DNA of 64,000 nucleotides from Strigamia acuminata (Eukaryota; Arthropoda; Chilopoda; Geophilomorpha; Linotaeniidae). Under the pieces are notes generated by a model, which was given only the letters and a program-made list of their open reading frames with translations, was not told where the DNA came from and ran no database searches. The stretch is taken from positions 62,133,369-62,197,368 of the forward strand of contig OX442314.1 of the NCBI GenBank assembly GCA_949358305.1, in the 5' to 3' direction. Numbering within the stretch: the first letter of the stretch is position 1; each line of letters starts with the position of its first letter. The translations under genes were made by a program, and so were the position numbers. Shown piece after piece: positions 42,541 through 53,300 of the stretch.

Positions 42541-45500
42541 TTGAACGGCCACAGAGAAATTGTTGCCACCCAAAGAAAAGGAAAAGACAAAAGAAGAAGA
42601 GTAAGATAATTATAATTGACGTTCAGGTATCAGAATCATTGTTGGAGATCCCAGTAATTGTAAAAGAAATGGAAATAAAAGCGGTAATGGACACTGGAGC
42701 CAAACGAAACCTGCTAAGCGAAGAAGTTGCAATAGCTCTTCAATTGGATTATTCACCCAGCCCTAACATTAGGCTACGTGGGATAGGAAAGGATTTGGTA
42801 GTTCCAGTGGGTAAAACAAAAATGAACATTGCAATTGGAAAACTGACCTATAGAGTGGAAGTGTTAATAGTGTCAGGATTTCATCATCAGCTTTTGTTGG
42901 GGGATCCATTCATGAGGTCAACGAGAACTGTCGTCGATTATGATTTACAAAAAATCTTTGTGGGCCGGAACAATGATAGTGGAGTAGAAGAAGCAGTTTT
43001 TCCAATAAATAGATCATTTTCGGACCAGAGTTATGTTGCCAGAGTAATGAAGAATATCTCAATTCCACCAATGCATGAATGCGTTATACCAGTTTATTTA
43101 AATACAAAACTAACCACAGAAATGTTTATGGAACCTCTAGGAAATGTAATAGATAGGTTTGGAATTTTGTGTTGTAAAACATTAACAAATTTTGAGTATG
43201 GTAAAGGAGTTCTGCGTGTGGCTAATCCAACAAACAAATCAGTCTTTCTGAAGGAGAAATCTGCAATTGGTAAGGCGTATTACATTATCGAAATTGGGTT
43301 GTTGGATGAGAAGCAAGTGCATTGCTCTGACTCCTCAACCAAAGCGGTTGAGTTGACAGATGAAAAGCAAGTGCATTGCTTTGACTTTGACTCCTCGATT
43401 GCTAAAGATAAGATGAACAAAAGCCAACAAGAGCAGATGAAGCAGTTACTTCAAAAGAATCAGGATAGATTTGCAGCCACAGACAAAGACTTAGGTAGAG
43501 TAACAACATTTAAACACAAAATTGATACGGGGGACCATGATCCAATACATTTGCAGCCTTATAGACGTTCAATCGCAGAAAAAGAAGTAGAGGCAGAAGA
43601 GACCAGAAAGTTGCTTGAGATGGGAGTCATTAGAGAGTCAGAAAGTCCATGGAGTGCACCAGTACTTCTCATCAAGAAAAGAGACGGTAAATGGAGATTT
43701 TGTGTCGATTGGAGGAGGTTAAACGCGATCACAAAGAAAATGGTATACCCACTGCCCAGAATTGACGATACATTGGACCAACTGGCAGGGGCCCAGTATT
43801 TTTCGATGATGGATCTTATTCAAGGATATTATCAAGTCGAAATAGATGAACAGGATCGTGAAAAAACAGCGTTTACCACTTCAAGCGGACATTTTGAGTT
43901 TAACGTCCTAGGAATGGGATTATGTAATAGCCCAGCTGCGTTTCAAAAATTGATGAATAAGGTGCTTGGTAATCTTCTTGGCAAGGTCTGTATAGCTTAC
44001 ATTGACGACCTTATAATATTTTCAAAGACATTTGATCAGCATCTTCAGGATCTCGATGCTGTCTTCAGCAAGCTGCGGTTGGCAAACTTAAAGGTTAAAC
44101 TCAGCAAATGTACGTTTGGTACTAATACCATCAAATATTTAGGCCACATAGTTGATTCTGATGGAGTGTCACCTGATCCACGTAATTTGGAAAGTGTAGC
44201 TAAATTTCCAAAACCAACAAATTTGAAGCAGTTGAGAGGGTTTTTGGGTTTATGTTCGTATTATCGAAAGTTTATTCCAGGATTTGCGGACGTATCTAAG
44301 CCCTTAGCCAACTTAACTCGCAAAGATGAAGCTTTTGATTGGGGACCATCACAGGAAACAGCGTTTAAGGCCTTACGGACAGCTTTAGTTACGGTACCAG
44401 TATTGGCACATCCAAATTTTGCAGAGCCATTCATTGTATCTACGGATGCAAGTGCTTATGGGCTCGGTGCAATTCTGAAGCAGCGTATTAACAAGCAAGA
44501 ACATGTGATTTGTTACGCCAGTCGATTGTTAAGTACAGCGGAACAGAATTACACAGCTACGGAAAGAGAATGTTTAGCCATAATATTCGGCATTAACAAG
44601 TACAGACCATATCTTTACGGTAGGAAATTTACAATTGTGACAGACCATTCTGCGTTACAATGGCTGAATAAGGTGAAAAATCCCAACGGTAGATTGGCCA
44701 GGTGGAGTTTACAACTGGTAGATTACGACTACGATGTGATGCATAAGTCAGGCAAGAAGCACACGGATGCAGATGCTCTTAGCCGAATCCAAGAAGAGAT
44801 TGGTGAGGAAGAAAAAGAAATTATTCCCTTACTACTTCTCGAAAAACTCAACTTACCTGTAGAACAGCGTAAGGACGAGAAAATTTTGGAGATCATCACC
44901 GCAATGGAGAACATTGAGCAACTTCCAAGAAACAGGAAACGTCCTTTAAAACAGTTCGTTCTCCTGGATAATACGTTGTTTAGAAAGAAAAGTTATAATT
45001 CTCTAAACATGGAAGGAAACCTTTTAGTAGTACCGCAGCATTTACGTAAGCAAGTGTTAGAAGAAATGCATGACGGGCTCGTAGGTGCTCATCTCGGCCT
45101 AAATAAGACGTGGAAAAGGATTAGAGTAAGATTCTTTTGGCCGAGGATATACAGGGACGTAAGGAATTACGTTCTCAGTTGTCCACATTGCGCAGGAAGT
45201 AAGTCAATGACCACTCCACAAAAAGGTTTATTACAACCTTGGTCGACGATTTCAAGACCGTTCGAGAGGATTGGTATAGACACGTTAGGAAGCTTTCCAG
45301 TTTCAAATAGTGGAAATAAATTTGTTTTTGTCATCACTGATTATTTATCGCGTGCAGTCATTGCCAGAGCGGCTCCAGCATGTACAGCGTTGGAAGCAGC
45401 GAAAACTCTTGTATTCGAGGTAATGCTCAAAGAGGGAAGTCCACGCGAGATACTCAGCGATAAGGGGACAGAGTACAGGAACGAAATGATCAATGAAGTA

Positions 45501-46583
45501 TCAGCACTGTTTAAATCCCAGCACAAATCTACTTCCGGGTACCATCCAAGGACCAACGGATTAACGGAAAGATTTAATGCAACATTTGCCAAAATGTTGA
45601 CATGTTATACTAATAAAGATCACACAGATTGGGATGAATTTTTACCATTTGTCATTTTCTCCTATAATTCAGCAGTCCATGAAACAACTGGATATACCCC
45701 ATATTATTTGTTGAAAGGTTATGAAGTTGATTTGAATGTGGATGTGAACTTGAACCTTCCTCGAAAGGAATTCACTCTTCGCACTTCTAGATTTATGCGG
45801 GAGATGCGGAAAATTGCCAACGAAAGATTAGAATGGCAGAGTGAGAAGAGCAAGAGAAGATTTGATTTGGACAGAATTGTGGTGGAATTCGAACCAGGGG
45901 AATTGGTTTACTTGAAAACCCCGAATAGGAAAGTAGGGTTAAGCGAAAAACTCCTGCCGCCATTTTCTGGACCATATGAAATAGTTAGACGCACAGCGCC
46001 AAACGATTATGAAGTAAGGAATTCATCAGGAAAGAAAACTAGTATTGTCAATGTTGAGCGTTTAAAACCATACAAGCCGCGAGAGGAAATTCCAGAAACT
46101 ATTCTGCAGGATTTACCACCGAAGAAAGTAACATTTTCTGATGAAGTGCAAGGAAGTTCGCAAAAAGACGATCAAAATGCGGAAATTGCGAAGAAGGACG
46201 AAGATTCGCGAGATAGGCCTAAAGTAGAAGTAAATGAAAGGTTTATTGATGATGACGATCAAATTTCGTTGCGGAATTTCTTTGAATCCGAAGATAGAGC
46301 GTCGGATTTACCGGTTCTAACTGAGAAGGAGCGACTGAAGGCAATTTACGGGCCGAAAGAAATTGAGGAACGTCGGGCGAAAAAGGAGGTTGAGTTAGAA
46401 CAGCGAAATCAGTTGCTAAAATCGTCGCCAGACGAAAGCAAGAAGAATCGGTTGCAGAAACCATCACCAGGTGTCGCAAATGCTGTTGGCGCCGATACGC
46501 ATGCGCGACGTCCTGCTGAAAGTGATTTCCGGTCACGACGACTTAGATCGCAACCACGCCAAGATTACACTGCATTTTACTAG
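42531..46583 (+). CDS. pol: Gyp-U2 pol: PR, RT, RNase H, integrase
   Basis: Made by -1 frameshift from gag; the TTG at 42639 is only a nominal start, and numbering below counts from it. The aspartic protease VMDTGAKRNLLS is near residue 17. A linker of about 200 residues follows, with a short duplicated segment: 'DEKQVHC' occurs twice (near 43306 and 43360), the second copy matching Gyp-U1. RT active site YIDDLIIFS is near 454. RNase H motifs are TDASAYGLG, TATERECLA and DALSR. The integrase has an HHCC domain and catalytic residues in GIDTLGSF, SDKGTEY and NGLTERFN. The tail is GPYEIVRRTAPNDYEVR then a charged, disordered C-terminus ending DYTAFY. There are no lesions. It differs from Gyp-U1 pol mainly in the linkers and tail. 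Confidence 0.96.
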   Translation, partial: EKLVERPQRNCCHPKKRKRQKKKSKIIIIDVQVSESLLEIPVIVKEMEIKAVMDTGAKRNLLSEEVAIALQLDYSPSPNIRLRGIGKDLVVPVGKTKMNIAIGKLTYRVEVLIVSGFHHQLLLGDPFMRSTRTVVDYDLQKIFVGRNNDSGVEEAVFPINRSFSDQSYVARVMKNISIPPMHECVIPVYLNTKLTTEMFMEPLGNVIDRFGILCCKTLTNFEYGKGVLRVANPTNKSVFLKEKSAIGKAYYIIEIGLLDEKQVHCSDSSTKAVELTDEKQVHCFDFDSSIAKDKMNKSQQEQMKQLLQKNQDRFAATDKDLGRVTTFKHKIDTGDHDPIHLQPYRRSIAEKEVEAEETRKLLEMGVIRESESPWSAPVLLIKKRDGKWRFCVDWRRLNAITKKMVYPLPRIDDTLDQLAGAQYFSMMDLIQGYYQVEIDEQDREKTAFTTSSGHFEFNVLGMGLCNSPAAFQKLMNKVLGNLLGKVCIAYIDDLIIFSKTFDQHLQDLDAVFSKLRLANLKVKLSKCTFGTNTIKYLGHIVDSDGVSPDPRNLESVAKFPKPTNLKQLRGFLGLCSYYRKFIPGFADVSKPLANLTRKDEAFDWGPSQETAFKALRTALVTVPVLAHPNFAEPFIVSTDASAYGLGAILKQRINKQEHVICYASRLLSTAEQNYTATERECLAIIFGINKYRPYLYGRKFTIVTDHSALQWLNKVKNPNGRLARWSLQLVDYDYDVMHKSGKKHTDADALSRIQEEIGEEEKEIIPLLLLEKLNLPVEQRKDEKILEIITAMENIEQLPRNRKRPLKQFVLLDNTLFRKKSYNSLNMEGNLLVVPQHLRKQVLEEMHDGLVGAHLGLNKTWKRIRVRFFWPRIYRDVRNYVLSCPHCAGSKSMTTPQKGLLQPWSTISRPFERIGIDTLGSFPVSNSGNKFVFVITDYLSRAVIARAAPACTALEAAKTLVFEVMLKEGSPREILSDKGTEYRNEMINEVSALFKSQHKSTSGYHPRTNGLTERFNATFAKMLTCYTNKDHTDWDEFLPFVIFSYNSAVHETTGYTPYYLLKGYEVDLNVDVNLNLPRKEFTLRTSRFMREMRKIANERLEWQSEKSKRRFDLDRIVVEFEPGELVYLKTPNRKVGLSEKLLPPFSGPYEIVRRTAPNDYEVRNSSGKKTSIVNVERLKPYKPREEIPETILQDLPPKKVTFSDEVQGSSQKDDQNAEIAKKDEDSRDRPKVEVNERFIDDDDQISLRNFFESEDRASDLPVLTEKERLKAIYGPKEIEERRAKKEVELEQRNQLLKSSPDESKKNRLQKPSPGVANAVGADTHARRPAESDFRSRRLRSQPRQDYTAFY

Positions 46584-47145
46584 CTTTTCTTTAAGTGAAC
46601 GCAAGTTATTTGCAGTGAGCGAAGGGAATTGTTATTCTCCGAGTGTGATTGACGAGGATTTCGCATATTTTCTGTGAAAGTAGGTACTTTTAATTGACGA
46701 AAGTTAATATGAACGTAGACGAGACGTGACACGATTTTGAAGTTGTATTTTCTTGTTTTTTGAGGCGAACGCAAGTTATTTGCAGTGAACCAAGAATAAC
46801 TCGAATTTACTAGTTGATTTGAACAATTTTGAGACATTTTTCTCCAGTTTTGGATAATATTAATAAAAGTGCCGAAAGTGAACAGAACGGAACGAATCTA
46901 TCGCCATTTTTCCAGCGAATAAAGAGAACTTCGCACATTTTTGAAATGTTAACTTGACATTTAATTTTAAAATTTAATAGAAATAGCTATGAATATTTAA
47001 TTGGTTTAGATGAAATAATTTAAATATTGTATAAAGTTAAAAGTTTAACGAAATTTAGACAAATTGATTGTGAACATGAATTGTATTGGCCATTAATCAA
47101 TTGTAATTAATGAATTTAATTTATTTTTGCACATATTAGACTTGA
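46584..47145 (+). other. Gyp-U2 spacer between pol and ORF3
   Basis: About 560 bp, AT-rich. A 19-base segment 'gcgaacgcaagttatttgcagtga' occurs twice in near-identical form (46597-46620 and 46763-46788). No ORF. The duplicated segment could be a regulatory or translation signal for ORF3; this is a guess. Confidence 0.55.
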
Positions 47146-48507
47146 ATGGACGATATGACGGGAAAATTTAGTCGGATGGACGTAAAAGACAGCTCAGACG
47201 AAGACGACAATATTTCCGTGTGTTCGGGAGTTTCGACCCAGATGTTTGACTTATATGACAGGCAGTCGGAGTTGGAACACTTGGATGTCTTGGCTGAGGA
47301 GGAAGACATTGCAACTGTTCCCATTAAACCGTTGTCCGAACTGGTAACATTTAAGCGACCATTCTCCGAACGTAAAGAACTCGGTGCGCGGCCGAAAGTT
47401 TATGACAAGCCCTTGACGCCGAAACAACTTAGCAAGATTGAGCGCCGAAAACGCTGTGAGCAAAGGAGAAGAATGGCGGATACAGCGGAAAAGCGCGCGT
47501 TCACGAAAAAGGGACTTCAAGTCATCAAGAAGCAGGCTGAGAAGACAGTAACCCGAAATGAGAAGCGTCTTGGAGAACTTAGAGTCGAGCAGCGCTGTAT
47601 GACCGAGGAAGTGAGGAAAAAAGGTCTGAAAGGCCTTGATGGACGGTTGGTCTTTGAAGCATGGTTTCGTGCGGCAGATAAATTGCTTCAGTATGAGGCC
47701 AAGATCAGACGCAATATCCAGCGTGCGAAAGCGCTCGGGCGGCGCGAGTATAAAGAAGACCCTTGTGTAATTTTGCCAAAACAACTGATACTCTATCGCG
47801 TTCGTTTACAAGGAGATCAACAGATGGAGGCGTTGGAAGCAACGGTAGCTTTTAGTTATCGACCAAAGCATGAAACAGCGATTACTATGTCAGATGACCC
47901 GTCCATAATTATAACCAATAGGGAAATGGCGTCTCTTGGACACCTTGCGCCAGGTGAAAGGGCTTGGGTTCATCCAAGTGTGATTGATCATTATTTGCGA
48001 ATGCTCGCAAAATTTAATGAACGAGTATGGGCAGTCAGAGTCGACTTTGTCGAAATGATGCTAGACGCCGAGCGGTTTCCAGAAGCATGGAGATGGATGA
48101 AGAAAACCCATGACCATTATGGGAAGTCAATTTGGATTTTTCCTATACCGGAAATCGATCACTGGCAATTGTTTGTGGTCGATTGGACCAAATTTCCAAC
48201 ACAGGTAACGCTCTACGATCCGAGTGGGGTTCTGACTTTCAGTTGCCCTGCTTGGGAGCGAGTGCATAATTGTATTGTCGGGGCTGGAATGGTTTTTCCA
48301 CGGGGCTATGAGAAGTGGGACCCGCCCCGCATGCAGCAGCTTGACGGTGACAGCTGCGGGCCCACTATCTTATATTTTGCCCGCCGATATATTGAAGACA
48401 GGGACAACATGCGCCATGGCCATCCGATCGATTTGCGCCAGCGAATAGTGTACGAGATCTTACACGAGAAGTTGATCCCATTCGAAAAGGAGGAAAACCA
48501 GCCTTAA
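47146..48507 (+). CDS. Gyp-U2 ORF3: Ulp1/C48-like cysteine protease
   Basis: 453 residues from the ATG at 47146, homologous along its length to the Gyp-U1 product (3811-5184) but clearly diverged. It has the same acidic N-terminus (MDDMTGKFSRMDVK), a basic helical middle (residues about 90-170) and a C-terminal protease-like domain. The catalytic set is His339 (DHWQLFVVDW), Asp358 (LYDPSG), Gln398 and Cys404 (QLDGDSCGPT). Spacings His-Asp 19, Asp-Cys 46 and Gln-Cys 6 are identical to Gyp-U1. Retention of all four residues in two diverged copies points to selection for catalysis. The family (Ulp1/SENP/adenain fold) removes or cleaves ubiquitin-like proteins or processes viral proteins. Location and substrate are unknown. 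There is no signal peptide or membrane segment. Confidence 0.87.
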   Translation: MDDMTGKFSRMDVKDSSDEDDNISVCSGVSTQMFDLYDRQSELEHLDVLAEEEDIATVPIKPLSELVTFKRPFSERKELGARPKVYDKPLTPKQLSKIERRKRCEQRRRMADTAEKRAFTKKGLQVIKKQAEKTVTRNEKRLGELRVEQRCMTEEVRKKGLKGLDGRLVFEAWFRAADKLLQYEAKIRRNIQRAKALGRREYKEDPCVILPKQLILYRVRLQGDQQMEALEATVAFSYRPKHETAITMSDDPSIIITNREMASLGHLAPGERAWVHPSVIDHYLRMLAKFNERVWAVRVDFVEMMLDAERFPEAWRWMKKTHDHYGKSIWIFPIPEIDHWQLFVVDWTKFPTQVTLYDPSGVLTFSCPAWERVHNCIVGAGMVFPRGYEKWDPPRMQQLDGDSCGPTILYFARRYIEDRDNMRHGHPIDLRQRIVYEILHEKLIPFEKEENQP

Positions 48508-48997
48508 TCGGACATTAAGAGTTGTGTGAAATTATTTTTTTGTGTATTATTTATTTTGTATTATTCGTCAATGATGTGAGCCCAGGTGTACTGGAGCGAG
48601 CAGAGACATGGTTTTTTTTTTCTTTATTATTTGAAGTTGATATTGTTTTTCTTAATTTTGTTATTGTTTTCATTTTCATTCACATTGAATGTAGTGTATA
48701 TTATTTTTTTTGAATTATTAGTTTGTATAGAAAATAGGAAAACTGAGAAAAAAAAGTAATATAAGTGTAAAAATATCAAAAAGTGTTAATCTTGAAAGTG
48801 TATTTGTGTAATAGTTGACATATGATTTTGAATTTTTGTAATTTGAAATTGTTTTTAGTAAATGTTGTTTAAAGTATAAATTTTGTGAAAGTAAGCATGA
48901 ATAACAGGGAATGAACTCATATATAAGCATGAACAACAAGGGAGTTTGTTTAGTTAAATAACTTGTTTTTGGGGTCCAAAAATCTAAAGGAGGGGGC
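48508..48997 (+). other. Gyp-U2 3' untranslated region with polypurine tract
   Basis: T-rich, then AT-rich, without an ORF. It ends 'aaaggaggggg' plus one C before the LTR, the polypurine tract. Confidence 0.8.
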
Positions 48998-49514
48998 TGT
49001 TACGAGGTTGACGAGCACACTGTGAACCAGTTGTCGCCACCTCGCTTCCGTAACTAAACGATTCGAATTAATGCTGTAAACCCTCACTAGAGTTCGCCTT
49101 AAGCGAATGATCTCACTAATTTACCCATTAAGTAATAGTAGAATCACCCAAGTTTACTTGGCTGATGAGGAGAACTGAAACGTCAGTTCATTCCGAGCTT
49201 TCATACCGAGAGGTTGTCGGGCAGGTACTGCCGCGGCATCTTGAGGTTCTTCACCCACCAAAGTTATTCATGCTTACTAGATTTAAGATAGTTTTATAAG
49301 ATTTAGTTTTAAGTTAATCTTTGGTTCATTTCAGATTGTATTTATGATTTAATAAACATACAGTTATATTTTATTAATAATACAATGAGTCCTCTTTATT
49401 TCCTTCTTATTAGCAACACAGTTAAATGCTAGTTTAACTTAATGCAATTACAAACCCCCAGTTTAATATAAAGTATTTACGTGGTCAAACAGTAGTCAGT
49501 CTGGCCACGTAACA
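48998..49514 (+). repeat. Gyp-U2 3' LTR (517 bp)
   Basis: Identical by eye to 40016-40532, followed by the ATAT duplication. Confidence 0.96.
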
Positions 49515-50337
49515 ATATTTACAGTTTTCCCGGCGCCATTTTGGATCCGATTTTCGTCTCGAGTACGTCGACAACGGACTACGGACGTTTACAGACGACC
49601 AGGGTCGTCTATCACATCATCAGCCGTCTAATTTTCTCCGAAATTCCGCGGGATTCGCGAATTTCGAGAGAAATCTTTTGTATTTGCAGATTTTTCGCCG
49701 ATTTTCCATTCGTCAACGTCGAAGAGACGTTTAACATCGAGAAACGGATCGAATTCCGCTGTGTCTTACCCCGGCGTATGCACAGTATCGGCGATTTTGT
49801 TTTGTTAGCGACGATCTTGCACTTTTCTTGCGAAGAGCCTCATTTAATGAGAAGAATTTGGGTTTTCGAACCCAAATTGCGCTTTTTATCCGGTTTTTTT
49901 TGAGAAAAACCGAGCCGTGCCCTCATTTGCACGAGAAATTGCAACAGCAATCGATTCATCTATTTCTCCTTCTTCGTATTTACCTTTGTTAGTATTAAGA
50001 GGGGATTTTGGTGGGACATTTAGAATCCTCAACGCCCTACGTTCGATTCCGAACACCGCGTTGTTGTATTCTGTGACAAGGCTGAGCCCTGCGCCACCCG
50101 ACACTCCCGTGACCCCAGGTGGTCGTAAAGGACGTCGGGGGGACACTTGTCACAGGTTGTCAGTCGATTGCAGCATCGACTCCCAATTTTGGTCTTCCGC
50201 TTCGAACAACGGGGGATCAGTGAAGTGCAGTGCTACGGATTGTGAACAGTTTTGTGCGACGAGTCAGTGCCACTTTCTGAGCTTTTGTGTTCTCCGCGTT
50301 GTGTTGCGTTCTTCGCGCACCGATTCACCGATTTGTG
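49515..50337 (+). other. Cop-2 leader (rest)
   Basis: Untranslated leader of Cop-2 downstream of Gyp-U2. It has moderate GC and no domain-bearing frame. The forward frame 49917-50396 ends inside gag in another frame and looks accidental. Confidence 0.6.
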
Positions 50338-53300
50338 ATGCAGAAATCGACCAATTCAAATACTTTGATTCCGGTACTCGGCGTCGGCAACTGTGAGGAG
50401 TGGCGGTTGTCGATGCAGTTTTTGCTCAAGTCTGAGGGGCTCTGGAGGCACGTGACGGAGGACAAGGAAGCGGAGCATATTGCTACATTAACGCCCAAGG
50501 AACTGGACAGATTCATGATCAAGAAAGATAAGGCGTTAGGTCACATCTACATTCATGTGAGCCCCGGCAAGCGTACTGTTTTGGAAACCTGTAACACGCC
50601 AAAGGAGGCGTGGGACAAGTTGGCGACAACATACGCGCCCAGCTCTAGAGCCCGTCAAGCGGCGATGCGCTGGGAGTTCCTCAGCCTCCAACTCCAACCG
50701 AACGAGGATATGCCGGACTTTATTGCACGCGTGGACAATTACGTGCGGCAATTAAAGGACGTGAATGAGATCATTAGCCCGGTTCACCATGCGTACCAGT
50801 ACCTAAAGTGTTTGCCGCCTGAATATGCTCAGGCCACCTTCGCTATATACCATTGGAAAGACCCACAGTTTACGCCGAAGGATGTTGCCGAACAATTGAT
50901 TTCCGAGCACATGCGGCTCAAATCCATCGGATTACTCGGAACGAGCCAATCATCAGCTCACGCGTCTATGAAGGGACAATTCCGACCCCGAAATAAATCC
51001 GGACCTCGTGATATTTCGACAGTGAAATGCTTTAATTGTGACCAGTTCGGACATTACGCGAACCGATGCCCACGTCCGCCCCGTCAACAACAGGGACAAC
51101 CTACGGTTTCACTCCAACGTAATTCTCGGAGCAAGAGTCGCAGGCGCAACAAGAACGCTGCTGCGAAGGCCAACAACGCGCGTCCCCGAGAAGGCTCGCA
51201 TCCACACCGAGAGGGGACATTTTTCGTCAATGCGCCGCAGGTTATCCAACGTCCAGTTGCTCATTTTATGCAATCCAATGAGTGGATTCTGGATTGCGGC
51301 GCTACAGATCACGTATCTCACGTACGTGCGGGATTCACTGAATTTACGGATGTCATTCCATTCGACATCGAGTTGGGACAGGGAAAGTCCCAAGTCACGG
51401 GCAAAGGAACAGTTCGACTTCTTCTGGCGATCGATAAGACCCGATGCACCGTTAATTTGACGAATGTCCTCTACGCACCGAATTTTGAGGCCAACTTAAT
51501 TTCGGTTTCGAAGATTGATAAGGCTCGACACCACATCCATATCTTCAACAGTGAAATCCACGTTTACCAAGCGGACATTCGCAGTCCTCTTATCCGTGCA
51601 AAGGAAAGAGGTGGTCTTTATTATGTGGACGGTTTGTGCTCGAATCCGACATTTGCGACGACGGTTTCTTCCACCGTACATCCGACAGCTCCATCGCCAC
51701 CAGCGCAAATGTACGTAACGACCGAGGAGGATTTCATTAAAATCCCCAAACCGAAAAAGGGAAAAGGCCAACAGCGAGAGATTACGGATTTTCGAATTGA
51801 GGTGCCAGCTATTGAACTCGCGAAGCAGATTCCGACCCAACAAGCTCCTATCCAATCTAATCCGATTCCTCCTCCTATTCCTACCCAAATCCACAACGAT
51901 TTGACCACTCCTCCTTCCTATGCGAGTGCCTTGCAGTCGATCCCTACAACCGTTCCCGTCGCAGTTCCTAGTGCGAATTCCTTTCCCCCCCTCGGCAATC
52001 CGTCACAACCGAAAAAGGAGGTCATTGCCAATCCAGCTTCCGTCAAGGACGCCACCGGCTTATGGCACAGCCAACTTGGCCACCTTCACACCAATGGAAT
52101 GAAGTTGTTGGCCACAAACGACCAAGTTTACGGAATGCAACCAGGGGAAGTCAGCAGGGAATTGGCCTGCAACGATTGTCGGATCGCCAAATCAACTAGA
52201 GCTTCTCACAAGCCCGACCCGAATCCCTCGACAACAAAGCCTTTGGACCTTCTCCACATGGATATTTGGGGGCCCGCCCCTATCCCATCGTACGGAGGAG
52301 CGCGTTTCGTCCTTACCGTCATCGACGACGCTACTCGCTATTGCTGGATCATACCGCTAGCGCAGAAATCACAAGTTTTCGCAACTTTTAAGGATTTTGT
52401 TGCACGGGTGGAGCGGATACAGGACGCGAAAGTCAAGGCTATCCGTACGGATCGGGGTGGCGAATTTTTATCAAACGAATTTCTCCGCTACCTTCAAGAC
52501 AAAGGTATTCAAGGTCAGCGAACGAATCCATCATCGCCACAGATGAATGGCACGGCCGAGCGCATAAACCGGACAATGGCCGACAACTTTCGTGCAGTCT
52601 TATCCGAAACCAAGTTGCCGGAAGCGCTCTGGGCCGAGCTCGCGGTTACGTTCGCGTACATCAAGAACCGGTGCCCTCATTCTCGTCTCAACAATCAAGT
52701 TCCGTATATCCTTTGGCGACAGAGAGCCCTTTCGTTACGACATCTACGAAAAGTCGGTTCAAAGTGCTGGGTACACTACACTGCGCCAGGCCGCAAGAAA
52801 CTGGATCCGCGGGCCTGGGAGGGGTATTTGGTCGGCTACGCCACAGGGACCCGTGGATACAGGATTTGGAACCCAATCGACAACAAGGTTTACGAATCTA
52901 TTCACGTTAGAATCGATGAGCATCAATCGTATCGGAAATCGATTAAAATTTCATCTCAACAACCGCTGGAATCGTTTTTAAGCCCGAATCAGCAATCCGT
53001 TACATTTGACGACAACCTCCATTACCATCAGTGGCCGAGCGGATCTGATTCCGAGGCATCCGGACATTCCGCGAACGATTCTGACAATGGAAATAGTCAG
53101 CACGTGTCAACTGCATCCGCATCGATGCACACACCTCCGGCTTTTCCGCACATCCACATACCACCACCGACAACTCCGGAACGGGCATTGTTGGATTTAT
53201 GTGCGGCATTACCTCCAGGTTCTGCGTCTCTTCGTCAATCCCATCACATTTCGTACGAAGAGGAACGCGACACCGACCACGACATCCGAGAGATGGATGA

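Larger units (their letters stand above)
40016..49514 (+). mobile_element. Gyp-U2: complete gypsy element with Ulp1-like ORF
   Basis: 9499 bp. LTRs of 517 bp (40016-40532, 48998-49514) appear identical. The target duplication is ATAT (40012-40015, 49515-49518). Gag, pol (-1 frame) and a third ORF are all open. The host site is the untranslated leader of Cop-2. It is therefore the youngest visible event in its nest and a candidate for recent or current activity. Confidence 0.97.
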
